Shown here: positions 20,395-29,523 of the stretch, in pieces
Numbering within the stretch: the first letter of the stretch is position 1
Layout: each line of letters opens with the position of its first letter
Source: Acinetobacter brisouisimilis
GTDB lineage: Bacteria > Pseudomonadota > Gammaproteobacteria > Pseudomonadales > Moraxellaceae
Length of the DNA stretch: 64,000 nt
NCBI RefSeq assembly: GCF_000368265.1
Contig: NZ_KB851219.1
Coordinates: forward strand, 693,856-757,855
Direction: 5' to 3'
Notes under the pieces: generated by a model
The model's input: only the letters and a program-made list of their open reading frames with translations
The model's database searches: none
What the model was told of the DNA's origin: nothing
Program-made: the position numbers and the translations under genes

Positions 20395-21123
20395 ATGGCT
20401 GCCTTACTGGGTGTAAATATTGACCATGTCGCGACTTTAAGACAGGCGCGTGGAACCCAATATCCTGATCCTGTCAAAGCTGCACTCATTTGTGAGCAGG
20501 CAGGTGCAGAAGGAATTACCTTGCATTTGCGTGAAGATCGTCGTCATATTCAAGATGATGATGTGCGTCGCATGCGCCCAGCATTGAAGACACGTATGAA
20601 TTTGGAATTGGCAGTGACTGATGAAATGGTGGCATTTGCCAAAGAGATCCAGCCACATCATGTTTGCTTTGTACCTGAAAAACGTCAGGAATTGACCACA
20701 GAAGGTGGTCTGGATGTGGTGGGTAACTTTGAACATGTTAAAGCTGCGACTCAGGAACTCACTGCTATTGGTTGTGATGTGTCGTTGTTTATTGATGCGG
20801 ATGTTGCACAAATTGATGCAGCCGTAGCCTGTGGTGCACCCACCATTGAGCTGCATACAGGTGCTTATGCCGATGCAGAAACCCCAGAAGCACAGCAACA
20901 CGAATTGCAACGTATTATTCAGGGTGCTGAATATGCCGTGGCAAAAGGTCTGGTGGTGAATGCAGGTCATGGTTTGAATCTGGAAAATGTGGCACCGATT
21001 GCTGCGATTCCACAAATTCATGAATTGAACATTGGACATTCGATTATTGCAGATAGCGTATTTGTCGGTTTGGAACAAGCAGTACAACAAATGAAAGCCG
21101 CAATTCAGGCAGCGAGTGCATAA
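20395..21123 (+). CDS. pdxJ: pyridoxine 5'-phosphate synthase
   Basis: Condenses 1-deoxy-D-xylulose 5-phosphate with 3-amino-2-oxopropyl phosphate to form pyridoxine 5'-phosphate, the last ring-forming step of vitamin B6 synthesis. The N-terminal [17 protein letters not shown] is diagnostic, and [14 protein letters not shown] follows. I start at 20395 ([10 protein letters not shown]) with AGGAAA upstream; an earlier in-frame ATG at 20350 lies inside recO and adds a non-homologous leader. 242 residues, as expected. Stop overlaps miaE by TAATG. Confidence 0.96.
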   Translation: MAALLGVNIDHVATLRQARGTQYPDPVKAALICEQAGAEGITLHLREDRRHIQDDDVRRMRPALKTRMNLELAVTDEMVAFAKEIQPHHVCFVPEKRQELTTEGGLDVVGNFEHVKAATQELTAIGCDVSLFIDADVAQIDAAVACGAPTIELHTGAYADAETPEAQQHELQRIIQGAEYAVAKGLVVNAGHGLNLENVAPIAAIPQIHELNIGHSIIADSVFVGLEQAVQQMKAAIQAASA

Positions 21124-21779
21124 TGTCAACGCCAGATTATGATGAATTGATGCAGCCTGTCATCGGTTTTTTAGGTTGTGAAACTCCTAAAGCATGGTTA
21201 GATGAAGCATTGAATAACTTAGAATTATTGATGCAAGATCATGCTAACTGTGAAAAAAAGGCTGCTGGAACAGCGATGAATCTGATGTTCCGTTATAGCT
21301 TCTTCACTGATTTGCAGGTCAAACTGGCACAGCTGGTACGTGAAGAAATGCTGCACTATGAACAAGTGTTAGAGTTCATGGCAAAGCGTGGTCAGGAATG
21401 GAAAGCTGTGAGTGCAGGGCGTTATGCGGGTGGTCTACGCAAAGAAATCCGCACTTATGAGCCTGAAGCACTGGTGGATGTTCTGATTATCGGGGCATTT
21501 GTAGAGGCACGTTCATGTGAACGATTCTATGCTTTAGCACCACTGGTTGATGAAGAGTTAGGGCGTTATTATCGCTATTTGCTCAAGTCAGAGTCACGCC
21601 ATTATGAAGATTATTTGGCGCTTGCACTTGATGTGGCAAAAACTGCAAAAATGAAAAAACCTGAAGAAGATATTCAGCAGCGTATTGCACATATTCGTGA
21701 AGTTGAAAAAAAACTGATCTTAGATCCTGATGATACTTTCCGCTTCCATAGTGGTGTGCCTGCAACGGTTGCAGCATAA
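21123..21779 (+). CDS. miaE: tRNA 2-methylthio-N6-isopentenyladenosine hydroxylase
   Basis: Non-heme diiron monooxygenase that hydroxylates the isopentenyl group of ms2i6A37 in tRNA. Iron ligands are expected in the ferritin-like helices: the EEMLHYEQV segment (E-x2-H), and ESRHYEDYL (E-x2-H) late in the protein. 218 residues, close to usual MiaE length. Overlaps pdxJ and ends at a strong terminator. Confidence 0.9.
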   Translation: MSTPDYDELMQPVIGFLGCETPKAWLDEALNNLELLMQDHANCEKKAAGTAMNLMFRYSFFTDLQVKLAQLVREEMLHYEQVLEFMAKRGQEWKAVSAGRYAGGLRKEIRTYEPEALVDVLIIGAFVEARSCERFYALAPLVDEELGRYYRYLLKSESRHYEDYLALALDVAKTAKMKKPEEDIQQRIAHIREVEKKLILDPDDTFRFHSGVPATVAA

Positions 21780-21808
21780 GTAAAACATATCAAAGAGCTT
21801 CTAAAGCT

Positions 21809-21848
21809 AATGCCAGTCAGTGAGAAAATTGACTGGCATTTTCTTTTT
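21809..21848 (+). terminator. Rho-independent terminator after miaE
   Basis: Perfect 11-bp stem, AATGCCAGTCA (21809-21819) with TGACTGGCATT (21830-21840), followed by TTCTTTTT. It closes the long lepA-to-miaE run. Confidence 0.9.
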
Positions 21849-21963
21849 GAATTTTAACTTTTAAAGTCAGGTTTTGGAGTAAATATCTAAAAATTAAGGT
21901 GCTTATTGCAAAAAACCTTAACAGATTAACATTACAACCTTAAAGGTTTTTATCGGCGTAAAT

Positions 21964-22590
21964 TTATTCTAATGTACTTTGTACAGACTGCGATAAAGCC
22001 AGATTGCCTTGTTCAGCCAGTCCTTTGACTACACCTTGACGATCTTTAACCGAACGGTTTTGGCTGATCTTGAATTTGCCTTGGAGGTCGGTGATCTCAA
22101 TTTCAATCCCCACAATTTCACGTAGTAATTCAGCCACATAGTCTGCGGGCGCATCTGACATTTTCCACGGCTGTGGTTGAGTCGCTTCATGTTGGCGGGT
22201 TAGACGTGCCAATAAACCGCGTAGAAATTTTTCGTCATCATGAATACGGATTTTGCCGCGAACATGTACCACACGATAGTTCCATGTGGGTACAGCCCGA
22301 TGATGCTGTAATTTTTCAGGATACCAGTTGGGCGAAATATAACCTTGATCAGCTTGGAATACGACCAAAACTTCATCTTGATCTTTGAGTTGTTGAAAAA
22401 GTGGGTTTTCACGGGAAATATGGGCTCTAAGAACACCTAAACTTTGGGTTTCTTGACAGAGTTCAAACGGAATATGATTGGCGTCGAGTCGTCCATCGTG
22501 CTGGGTCATCAGGCAGCCGAGAGCATTGTTATTGATTAAATCATATAAAGCATCTAAATTTTTTTCTTCAAACTGCGCAGGAACGTACAT
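21964..22590 (-). CDS. FMN-binding PaiB-family negative regulator
   Basis: 208-residue PaiB/FMN-binding protein with a pyridoxamine-phosphate-oxidase-like split-barrel. It starts with MYVPAQFEEKNLDALYDLI and contains DANHIPFEL, VVFQADQGYISPNWYPEK and AVPTWNYRVVHVRGK, all typical of the family. In Bacillus PaiB represses sporulation and protease genes together with the acetyltransferase PaiA; here no paiA neighbours it and a regulatory role is only by family name. Monocistronic, convergent with miaE. Confidence 0.85.
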   Translation of the reverse strand: MYVPAQFEEKNLDALYDLINNNALGCLMTQHDGRLDANHIPFELCQETQSLGVLRAHISRENPLFQQLKDQDEVLVVFQADQGYISPNWYPEKLQHHRAVPTWNYRVVHVRGKIRIHDDEKFLRGLLARLTRQHEATQPQPWKMSDAPADYVAELLREIVGIEIEITDLQGKFKISQNRSVKDRQGVVKGLAEQGNLALSQSVQSTLE

Positions 22591-22622
22591 GTGATGATCC
22601 TTAAATATGCAAAACTTCAGAC

Positions 22623-22650
22623 AAAAAATCCGCAGTGTTGAACTGCGGAT
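22623..22650 (-). terminator. terminator after the distal amtB
   Basis: ATCCGCAG (22628-22635) pairs with CTGCGGAT (22643-22650). On the minus strand the stem is followed by a run of T residues. It lies 39 bases after the amtB stop. Confidence 0.85.
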
Positions 22651-22688
22651 ATTGGCTTGAGTGTGGCATAGCCGATTACAATAAGCAA

Positions 22689-24005
22689 TTAAGGATTATA
22701 GGCTTTTTCATTGTGATCGCTCACATCCAGGCCTTGCTGTTCTTGTTCGGTGCTGACCCGTAAGCCGATGGTTTTATCAAGCACAGTCAAAATTAGCCAT
22801 GTGAAGAAACCGCAGTACACCACAGTTAAACCAATTCCCATGAGCTGGATAACAACTTGAGAGCCAATAACTAAATTGGCAATGTTACCGCCTAAAGCAG
22901 GTGCAGCGAAAATACCTGTCAAAACTCCACCGACCATACCGCCTATCCCATGCAAGGCAAAGACATCAAGTGCATCGTCAAAACCAAATTTGCGTTTTAG
23001 ACCTGTCACTGCAAAGAAGCAGCAAACACTGGTGATGAGGCCGATAGCAATTGCACCAAATACTCCCACATAAGCTGCCGCAGGCGTAATGCCAACCAAA
23101 CCAGCAATAGCACCAGAGGCGAGACCTAAAGAAGTAACATGACCTGTCATGGCTTTTTCAATCAACATCCAGCCGACAATCCCGCCGCAAGTCGCAATCA
23201 TGGTGGTCATAAGAACCAAGCCTGCTGTGGTATTGGCTGCTAGTGCCGAGCCAACATTGAACCCGAACCAGCCAGCCCAAAGCAGTGCTGCGCCAATCAT
23301 GGTAAAGACCAAGTTATGTGGTGGCATAGATGTGGTTGGCCAACCTTTACGCTTACCTAAAATCAGTGCCCCAACCAGTGCAGCAACTCCCGAATTGATA
23401 TGTACGGCTGTACCGCCTGCAAAGTCGAGAACTCCCCAATTGTGCATGATTGCACCTGCACCACCCCAGACCATGTGTGCCAGTGGCCCATAAACTAAAA
23501 TCAGCCAAAGTGCACCAAATAAAACCACAGCGCTGAATTTCATGCGCTCAGCGTAACCACCCACAGCAATAGCTGGGGTAATCATGGCGAAAGTCATCCC
23601 AAAGACCGCGATCACATATTCGGGTACACCCGCGATCAGTGTTTTCTCGTTAATTCCATGCATAAAAGCTTTGCTTAAGCCACCAACAAAACTGTACAAA
23701 TTCAGCGAGCCTTCAGTCATGCCTGTAGTATCGGCAACCAAGCTATATACAAAACTCACCCATAAAATACCGACGACAGCAGCGATGGCAAAGAATTGCG
23801 AAAAAATCGACAGGATATTTTTAGCGCGAATCATGCCGCCATAAAACAGTGCCAAGCCTGGAATGAACATGATCAGCACTAAAATGGCAGAAATCATAAC
23901 CCAAACTGTAGATGCAGCATCGAAGGGTGCATCTGCAGCAAATGCGTAGACGGGGGTAAACAGCAGGCTCCCCAAAGCCAATTTAACCAGAGAACGGGAA
24001 ATCAT
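22689..24005 (-). CDS. amtB: ammonium/methylammonium transporter (Amt family), copy 1
   Basis: Integral membrane Amt channel, 438 residues with a signal-like N-terminus (to about residue 24, FAADAPFDA) and eleven membrane helices. The twin pore histidines are in GGTAVHINSGVAA and DVFALHGIGGMVGG. Phe gates are in LLWAGWFGFNVGSALAAN. It is about two-thirds identical by eye to the next amtB, pointing to a tandem duplication. It has its own 331-bp leader with an inverted repeat, so separate control is possible. Placement downstream of tdm suggests uptake of methylated ammonium as well as ammonium, but that is inference. Confidence 0.92.
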   Translation of the reverse strand: MISRSLVKLALGSLLFTPVYAFAADAPFDAASTVWVMISAILVLIMFIPGLALFYGGMIRAKNILSIFSQFFAIAAVVGILWVSFVYSLVADTTGMTEGSLNLYSFVGGLSKAFMHGINEKTLIAGVPEYVIAVFGMTFAMITPAIAVGGYAERMKFSAVVLFGALWLILVYGPLAHMVWGGAGAIMHNWGVLDFAGGTAVHINSGVAALVGALILGKRKGWPTTSMPPHNLVFTMIGAALLWAGWFGFNVGSALAANTTAGLVLMTTMIATCGGIVGWMLIEKAMTGHVTSLGLASGAIAGLVGITPAAAYVGVFGAIAIGLITSVCCFFAVTGLKRKFGFDDALDVFALHGIGGMVGGVLTGIFAAPALGGNIANLVIGSQVVIQLMGIGLTVVYCGFFTWLILTVLDKTIGLRVSTEQEQQGLDVSDHNEKAYNP

Positions 24006-24071
24006 AGATCCTTCCTGTATGCAAAAAGTTAGGCGAAGATGCGGTTTTAAAAATTAAAATATGTAGTTTGC

Positions 24072-24094
24072 TAATATTCTTTAAGAGAATATTA
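24072..24094. promoter_or_regulatory. perfect 9-bp inverted repeat upstream of amtB copy 1
   Basis: TAATATTCT (24072-24080), 5-nt spacer, AGAATATTA (24086-24094). It lies about 67-89 bases upstream of the start codon and could be an operator or an RNA hairpin in the 5' leader. The rest of the 331-bp gap holds only the terminator of the preceding gene and AT-rich sequence. Confidence 0.4.
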
Positions 24095-24285
24095 ATTTCA
24101 TTTTGGTTATAAGCAATTCTTGTACCAAATTTTATGAAAAGTGAATTTAATATAACGACTGAGAAATCAAAGGTTTGTTTTTAATAGATAATCTTGTCTG
24201 GATAAAGAAACAGCTATATTTTGTGAACAAAAAATGTGCATAAATACGTTAAAATAGTAGGGAGTTGCAATCAATTGGCGCAAAA

Positions 24286-24318
24286 AAATCGGGCAGAAGC
24301 GCAGCTTCTGCCCGATTG
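24286..24318. terminator. strong bidirectional hairpin after amtB copy 2
   Basis: CGGGCAGAAGC and GCTTCTGCCCG form a perfect 11-bp GC-rich stem around a 3-nt loop, flanked by A-runs that become T-runs on the minus strand. It ends the tdm-amtB transcript before the second amtB. Confidence 0.88.
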
Positions 24319-24336
24319 AAAAAGTATTTAAAATGT

Positions 24337-25653
24337 TTAGTTATAAGCACGCTCGTTATGATCGCTCAGATCGAGACCTTTTTCTTCCTGTTCATGCGAA
24401 ACACGTAGGCCGACAGTCAGTTCGATCACTTTGAAGATACCCCAAGTACAGACTGCGCTATAGACAACAGTCACACCAATCCCGATGAGTTGTGAAATAA
24501 ACTGTGTACCAAAATCCAGACCTGCAATATTGCCGCCCAATAGTGGTGAGGCAAAAATACCTGTCAAAATTCCACCGACCATGCCGCCAATTCCATGTAG
24601 GGCAAAGACATCGAGAGAGTCATCAATATTGAGCACGTTTTTAAGGCGAGTGACTGCATAGAAGCAGACCATGCCTGTGATCAGCCCGATTGCTGCTGCA
24701 CCAAAAACGCCGACATAAGCTGCCGCAGGCGTAATGCCAACCAAACCTGCAATGGCACCAGAAGCAAGACCTAAAGACGTGGTGTGTCTGTCGAGAACTT
24801 TTTCAATGATCATCCAGCCTACAATGCCTGCACAAGCTGCAACTTGGGTATTCATCATGATTAAGCCAGCACTTGCATTGGCTGCAAGAGCAGAGCCGAC
24901 ATTGAACCCGAACCAGCCTGCCCAAAGTAAACCCGCACCGATGAAGGTGTATACCAAGTTGTGTGGGGCAATATTTTGGGTTTTCCAGTCTTTACGACGC
25001 CCGATGATCATCGCACCAACCAGTGCAGCAATACCTGAGTTGATATGTACGGCTGTCCCGCCAGCGAAATCGAGTACTCCCCAGTTATGCATAGCAGAAC
25101 CAACACCGCCCCAGACCATGTGTGCCATAGGTGCATAAACAATGGTTGTCCAGAGAATCACAAAAATAACCATTGCACTAAACTTCATGCGTTCTGCATA
25201 ACCACCGACCACAATCGCAGGGGTAATCATGGCAAAGGTCATGCCGAATACTGAAGTTACATATTCAGGAATATCGCCCATGAGAGACTGATCAGTGATG
25301 CCACGCATAAAGGCTTTGTCGAAACCACCAACAAAACTGGCAAGGTTAAAAGTACCGTCATGCATGCCTGTGGTATCGACAATCATGCTGTAAATATGGG
25401 TAATCCACATCAGCCCGATAATGCCCGCAAAGGCAAAAAATTGGGTACAGATCGACAGCACGTTTTTACTGCGCAGCATGCCGCCATAAAATAAGGCGAG
25501 CCCTGGAATAAACATGATCATGACAAAAACAATCGATGTCATGACCCATGAGGTCGATGTTTGATTTAATGTTGCTGTTTGTGCTGCCTGAGCAAATTGT
25601 GGCGACAACAATAAACAACCCAGAACTAAGCTCGAAATAGAACGAATATTCAT
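24337..25653 (-). CDS. amtB: ammonium/methylammonium transporter (Amt family), copy 2, next to tdm
   Basis: 438-residue Amt channel with a cleavable-looking N-terminus (LLLSPQFAQAAQTA) and eleven hydrophobic helices. It retains the pore histidines (GGTAVHINSGIAA; DVFALHGIGGMVGG) and the gating aromatic region LLWAGWFGFN. It starts 109 bp after tdm on the same strand and is separated from copy 1 by a strong terminator. Amt-type transporters are recurrent partners of methylated-amine genes in marine bacteria, which fits a role in methylammonium uptake or ammonium salvage. It could equally be an ordinary nitrogen-limitation Amt. Confidence 0.92.
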   Translation of the reverse strand: MNIRSISSLVLGCLLLSPQFAQAAQTATLNQTSTSWVMTSIVFVMIMFIPGLALFYGGMLRSKNVLSICTQFFAFAGIIGLMWITHIYSMIVDTTGMHDGTFNLASFVGGFDKAFMRGITDQSLMGDIPEYVTSVFGMTFAMITPAIVVGGYAERMKFSAMVIFVILWTTIVYAPMAHMVWGGVGSAMHNWGVLDFAGGTAVHINSGIAALVGAMIIGRRKDWKTQNIAPHNLVYTFIGAGLLWAGWFGFNVGSALAANASAGLIMMNTQVAACAGIVGWMIIEKVLDRHTTSLGLASGAIAGLVGITPAAAYVGVFGAAAIGLITGMVCFYAVTRLKNVLNIDDSLDVFALHGIGGMVGGILTGIFASPLLGGNIAGLDFGTQFISQLIGIGVTVVYSAVCTWGIFKVIELTVGLRVSHEQEEKGLDLSDHNERAYN

Positions 25654-25689
25654 ATTTCTCTCCTCGTGTAATGATCACAATACGTTGCG

Positions 25690-25746
25690 TTTTGCCGAAA
25701 CAAAACATCCATTTTTTGTAGATTGCCCAGTTCGTACTCGGCAATC
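25690..25746. repeat. two hairpins in the tdm-amtB intergenic region
   Basis: GTTTTG and CAAAAC flank CCGAAA at 25690-25706, and GATTGCC (25721-25727) pairs with GGCAATC (25740-25746) with inner pairs. Neither has a T-run on the minus strand, so read-through from tdm into amtB is likely. They may process or stabilise the mRNA. Confidence 0.45.
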
Positions 25747-25762
25747 AGGAGAATTGAAAAAC

Positions 25763-28168
25763 TTAGGCACGTACCCGTGTGCGTTCGGGATCGTAAAACG
25801 GTAAATTGACCACTTTGGCTTTGAGGCGTTTCTTTTGCCCATCAAGCTTGCCAACTTCTAACGTGGTCTCGGCACTGGCGTATTGCGGGGCAACCCGACA
25901 CAGCGCAATCTGTTTTTTCAGTAAAGGTGAATTGGTGGCACTGGTGACGACACCGACAGGATAGCGGTCGACATAAATCAGATCGCCGTGTTCGGCAGCT
26001 TCGTTTTTTTCCAAGATCAAGCCCACCAATTTATGCCGACTTTGTGAGGTCTGGTTTTGCATGGCTTGTTTACCCAAGAAGTCTTCTTCTTTACTTTTTA
26101 AGGGAACGGTAAAACCAATGCCTGCTTCAAACGGATTGGTTTGTGCATCAAATTCATGTTGTGCAAAAATCAGACCTGCTTCGATGCGCAGCATATCCAG
26201 TGCTGCAAAACCCATTGGCGCAATTTCAAAAGCTTGTCCTACCGACCAGATCGCATCCCAAACCTGTTCAGCATGAGTGGGGTGACACCACACTTCAAAG
26301 CCGAGTTCACCTGTATAGCCTGTACGTGAGACCATGACGGGAATGCCTTGGGCATTGCCTAAGCGCCCGATGGTGAAATGGAACCACGCCAGTTGATCAA
26401 GATTGGGTTGATGCTCAGGTGTCCAGATGAGTTGCTTGAGCAGCTCGCGACTGCGAGGCCCTTGCACAGCAACATTGTGAATTTGATCTGAAGAATGGCG
26501 AATACTGACCCGATATCCGAGTTCTTGAGCTTTTTGTTTCAGCCATGTGCCTGTGTATTCATCGCCACAGACCCAGCGAAAGTTATTTTCGTCCAAACGG
26601 AAAATCGTGCCGTCATCGAGCATACCGCCTGTATCGAGACAAATCGCAGAATAGGCAATTTCGCCAATTGCCAGTTTGCGTACATTGCGCGTCAACATGT
26701 ATTGCAAGAAACTTTCGGCATCTGGGCCTGTAATTTCAAATTTGCGTAAAGCTGTTAGGTCAATCATCGCCACGCGTTCACGACATGCCAGATATTCGGC
26801 TTTGGCACCCCAGCCATGATACTCATTAGCCACCCAATAACCATGATATTCAACCAGTTGTGAGGTTAGGGCGGCAATACGGGAATGAAAGCCACTTTGT
26901 TTGGTCATGCGGGGCATCTCCTCGGGATGGGTACGGTACAGTTGGGAACGTGCAAATTGCTCGGATTCTGCATAAATTCGCACATGAATGTCGCTGGGAA
27001 CCCAACCGTTGGATGGGTCAATGTCATCGGGGCAGGCGGATGATGCACAGAGCAGATCTTTGTGCGCACGCAGCAAAATATAGTCGCCCGCACGTGACCA
27101 CGGCTCGTCCATGCTGATGCTGCCGCAGGGTTCAACTTGGGTGTTGTAGAAAAAATTAATGGCTGGCCATGCTGCTTTGGGAGCAAGTCCCAATGGATTT
27201 AAAATACGGTTAAAGTTGTCGGTACAGGAGATATGTCCAAAGTAGCCACTGTCTTCATAAAATTTTGGACTGCATGCGGTGAGAAACATGTCATGTCGCC
27301 CAACTGTATCTTGAACCACTTCAACTAAGGCTTGCATGTCTGTGCCATAAAATCGTGAGTGAATGCCTGGACTTGGCGTGCTATGACCCAGTAGTGTGCG
27401 TGTTGCGACTGCATCTAGTCCAATTTCCTGACCTTGAGCCAGTGCATTGGCATCAAAGGCTAAAAAGTCCGAGCATTGCTTGCCTGAAACATCAATAATC
27501 TGAATCCATTGTCCCGCTTTCACGCGATAGGTTTTTGCACTGGCTTTACTGACACGGATCTCCTGAATGGATTGTGCCAGTGGTGCAGGCAGATATTCAG
27601 TCTGCGGTTTGGCTTTATGAATTATCACTTGAACTTCGTCGATGGCATCCTGCTGATCGACCTGCATATTTTTGCCCGTATTGAGCACAATCACGGAAAG
27701 GGGTTCAGGCGCATGAAAACGAACTTGCTCAGTGTGTTGAACACGTAGCACCACGTCTAAATCTGTGTGAGCAATATTGAATTTTTGTAACTGGTATTCA
27801 AGACGCTGAGCAACGCTGTCTTGTTGCACAAGTTGTTCAAGCGTTTGTACTGCTGTTCCAATACCGATAATGCCATTTGGGCTGACCAGTTGCAGTAAGG
27901 GCAATTGGATTTTACCTTGTGCATTTCGTACCAAGATTTCAATGCCTTGACCTGTTGGAAGATGCAGTTCGAAGTCATCTTGAGCATCGAGTTCAAATAT
28001 TGCTGCTGATTGTGGATCAACCCGTAACTGAATCTGTTGCAGTGCTGTTTGTAAATGAAAAAACTGCTCAGTTTCGACTGAAAGATGCTGTGATAAATTG
28101 CCCATATGCATTGCCTTTGCGCTGTTGTCCTCACTTGCATCACCACACGCCCATTTGCCTGTTGTCAT
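25763..28168 (-). CDS. tdm: trimethylamine N-oxide demethylase (DUF1989-GcvT fusion)
   Basis: Expected to split TMAO into dimethylamine and formaldehyde without O2 and to pass the formaldehyde to tetrahydrofolate. Residues about 200-400 are a DUF1989 domain; about 430-801 are a GcvT-like folate-binding domain. Ligands I recall for Methylocella Tdm (Zn: C263, C279, C343; Fe: H276; bridging D198) align here with one constant offset of 36: C299, C315, C379, H312 and D234. Start is uncertain: an internal ATG at 28105 (MGNLSQHL) has AAAGG upstream with better spacing than the one used here. It is divergent from the sensor kinase gene and followed by amtB. Alternative: a urea-carboxylase-associated DUF1989 enzyme, less likely because of the GcvT fusion and the ligand set. 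Confidence 0.87.
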   Translation of the reverse strand: MTTGKWACGDASEDNSAKAMHMGNLSQHLSVETEQFFHLQTALQQIQLRVDPQSAAIFELDAQDDFELHLPTGQGIEILVRNAQGKIQLPLLQLVSPNGIIGIGTAVQTLEQLVQQDSVAQRLEYQLQKFNIAHTDLDVVLRVQHTEQVRFHAPEPLSVIVLNTGKNMQVDQQDAIDEVQVIIHKAKPQTEYLPAPLAQSIQEIRVSKASAKTYRVKAGQWIQIIDVSGKQCSDFLAFDANALAQGQEIGLDAVATRTLLGHSTPSPGIHSRFYGTDMQALVEVVQDTVGRHDMFLTACSPKFYEDSGYFGHISCTDNFNRILNPLGLAPKAAWPAINFFYNTQVEPCGSISMDEPWSRAGDYILLRAHKDLLCASSACPDDIDPSNGWVPSDIHVRIYAESEQFARSQLYRTHPEEMPRMTKQSGFHSRIAALTSQLVEYHGYWVANEYHGWGAKAEYLACRERVAMIDLTALRKFEITGPDAESFLQYMLTRNVRKLAIGEIAYSAICLDTGGMLDDGTIFRLDENNFRWVCGDEYTGTWLKQKAQELGYRVSIRHSSDQIHNVAVQGPRSRELLKQLIWTPEHQPNLDQLAWFHFTIGRLGNAQGIPVMVSRTGYTGELGFEVWCHPTHAEQVWDAIWSVGQAFEIAPMGFAALDMLRIEAGLIFAQHEFDAQTNPFEAGIGFTVPLKSKEEDFLGKQAMQNQTSQSRHKLVGLILEKNEAAEHGDLIYVDRYPVGVVTSATNSPLLKKQIALCRVAPQYASAETTLEVGKLDGQKKRLKAKVVNLPFYDPERTRVRA

Positions 28169-28226
28169 GCCTTGATGAGTTTCAATATCGCCAGTTCAAA
28201 AACAGATCACAATTGCCCAGAATGAT

Positions 28227-28242
28227 TACTCACAATGAGGTA
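28227..28242. promoter_or_regulatory. candidate NarL-type 7-2-7 operator between tdm and the kinase gene
   Basis: TACTCAC-AA-TGAGGTA fits the NarL arrangement TACYYMT-NN-AKRRGTA at 12 of 14 defined positions. It lies about 60 bp before the upstream tdm start and 100 bp before the kinase ATG, in the shared divergent control region. Confidence 0.45.
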
Positions 28243-28341
28243 AAAACTGATTTTGGCATGAATAATGCTCAAAATTTATAACTATCAAGAATAAAATGGG
28301 GCAAAAATGCAGTGGATTGGGCAATACGATACGGAACCAGC

Positions 28342-29517
28342 ATGAAAGTTTGGCAGTCTTTGTCGCAGGTATGGCAAAAGCGTCGAACTGGCGCAGATGT
28401 AGCAGAAACCTCGCTGCAACAGCAGCTCTTGGCCGCAAAATTTGAGGTGGTATTGCTCCGACTGATGCTGAATATTGCCCGTGTTGAACAGCCTAATGAA
28501 CAATTTCCTGCGCTATTGCATGATCTGCAACAACAACTCGACAGCACTTTTGCAATGCAGCATGTACCAAAACTGTGCTTTGTGTTGTGCTATCCATTTA
28601 CACAGGAATGTTTTATTTACCATGCTCAAAGCACACAACTTGAACGACAAGATTTAAACCATATCCAGTCTGTGCTGTTAAATCAGACCTACTATGCCCA
28701 GTCACAAGTTGAGAACCAGCTACAGATTCAGAGCCATCAGGCGCGCTTGATAGTGCTTGGGCAAGAAATGGTGGTGTGGCGTTTGTATGTACAACAGATT
28801 AATGCAATAGAAAGCAGCATCCAGCCATATTTACAACAACTCGATGATGCCTTGCAACAAGGCTTTCAGCACTGGATTGAACAGCAACAAAAACGGCAGG
28901 CGATTTTACTCAAAGAGCGCCGTGAATTTGCTGCAGAACTGCATGACAGCATTGCACAGGTACTGGGTTTTTTACGCCTGAAGTCGGCACAACTGCATAG
29001 CCTTTGTAAAAATCAGCCAAGTTACAGCGCACTGTTACCACTGAGTGAAGATCTTGCCAGTTATACCCATTATGCCTATCAGCAAACGCGTGAATTGATC
29101 ACGGCTTCACGTTTAGCCTATCAAGAACTGGATTTTGCTTCGGCACTAAAAAAAGTTATGGATGAATTTGCACATCAGTCCAGTATTTCCTTTGAGCTGG
29201 ACAATCGTGTAGCACATCTGAACGTCAGTGCCAAATACGCCATGCAACTGCTCTACATTATTCGGGAAAGTCTGAGCAATGTGGTGCGACATTCGCATGC
29301 TTCAAGTGCGCAGGTACGCATTGAATATCTGGCTTCAGGAGCATTGCAAATCTGTATTTGTGACAATGGGCGTGGCATTCAGTTAAAGAACAAACGCAGT
29401 GACAGTTTTGGTCTGGAAATCATGCAGGAGCGGGCGGAACGTATTGGAGCAGAACTACGTTTTGTTGCCAATTCGCCGCAAGGCACCTGCGTCATGCTGC
29501 ATTTAGAACAACATTAG
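28342..29517 (+). CDS. soluble NarX-like sensor histidine kinase
   Basis: Histidine kinase of the HisKA_3/NarX type. The phospho-acceptor motif RREFAAELHDSIAQVLG places the His near residue 201 from this start. The HATPase region has RESLSNVVRHS (N box), CDNGRGI (G1) and SFGLEIMQERAERIG (G2). No membrane helix or periplasmic sensor is present; the first 190 residues are a cytosolic region with several Cys (CFVLCYPFTQEC) and Gln-rich helices. I use the ATG at 28342; a GTG ten codons upstream (28312) is in frame. Its response regulator follows 6 bp later. It is divergent from tdm, so it probably senses an intracellular methylamine, nitrogen or redox cue. Confidence 0.85.
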   Translation: MKVWQSLSQVWQKRRTGADVAETSLQQQLLAAKFEVVLLRLMLNIARVEQPNEQFPALLHDLQQQLDSTFAMQHVPKLCFVLCYPFTQECFIYHAQSTQLERQDLNHIQSVLLNQTYYAQSQVENQLQIQSHQARLIVLGQEMVVWRLYVQQINAIESSIQPYLQQLDDALQQGFQHWIEQQQKRQAILLKERREFAAELHDSIAQVLGFLRLKSAQLHSLCKNQPSYSALLPLSEDLASYTHYAYQQTRELITASRLAYQELDFASALKKVMDEFAHQSSISFELDNRVAHLNVSAKYAMQLLYIIRESLSNVVRHSHASSAQVRIEYLASGALQICICDNGRGIQLKNKRSDSFGLEIMQERAERIGAELRFVANSPQGTCVMLHLEQH

Positions 29518-29523
29518 AGGAAT

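Noticed and set aside
20437..21129. Long open frame (230 aa) on the minus strand opposite pdxJ
   Set aside because: It lies fully antisense to a certain pdxJ, is rich in Cys, His and Thr, and has no recognisable domain: a codon shadow.
23149..23493. Open frames opposite both amtB genes
   Set aside because: Proline- and alanine-rich shadows of the amtB coding sequence with no ribosome site or domain.
22689..25653. Tandem amtB as a sequencing or assembly duplication
   Set aside because: The two copies differ throughout in protein and DNA sequence and have different leaders and terminators, so they are true paralogues.
25763..28168. Glycine cleavage T-protein or dimethylglycine dehydrogenase for the 801-aa protein
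   Set aside because: The N-terminal half is DUF1989 with Tdm metal ligands and no FAD domain; no gcvH or gcvP is nearby.
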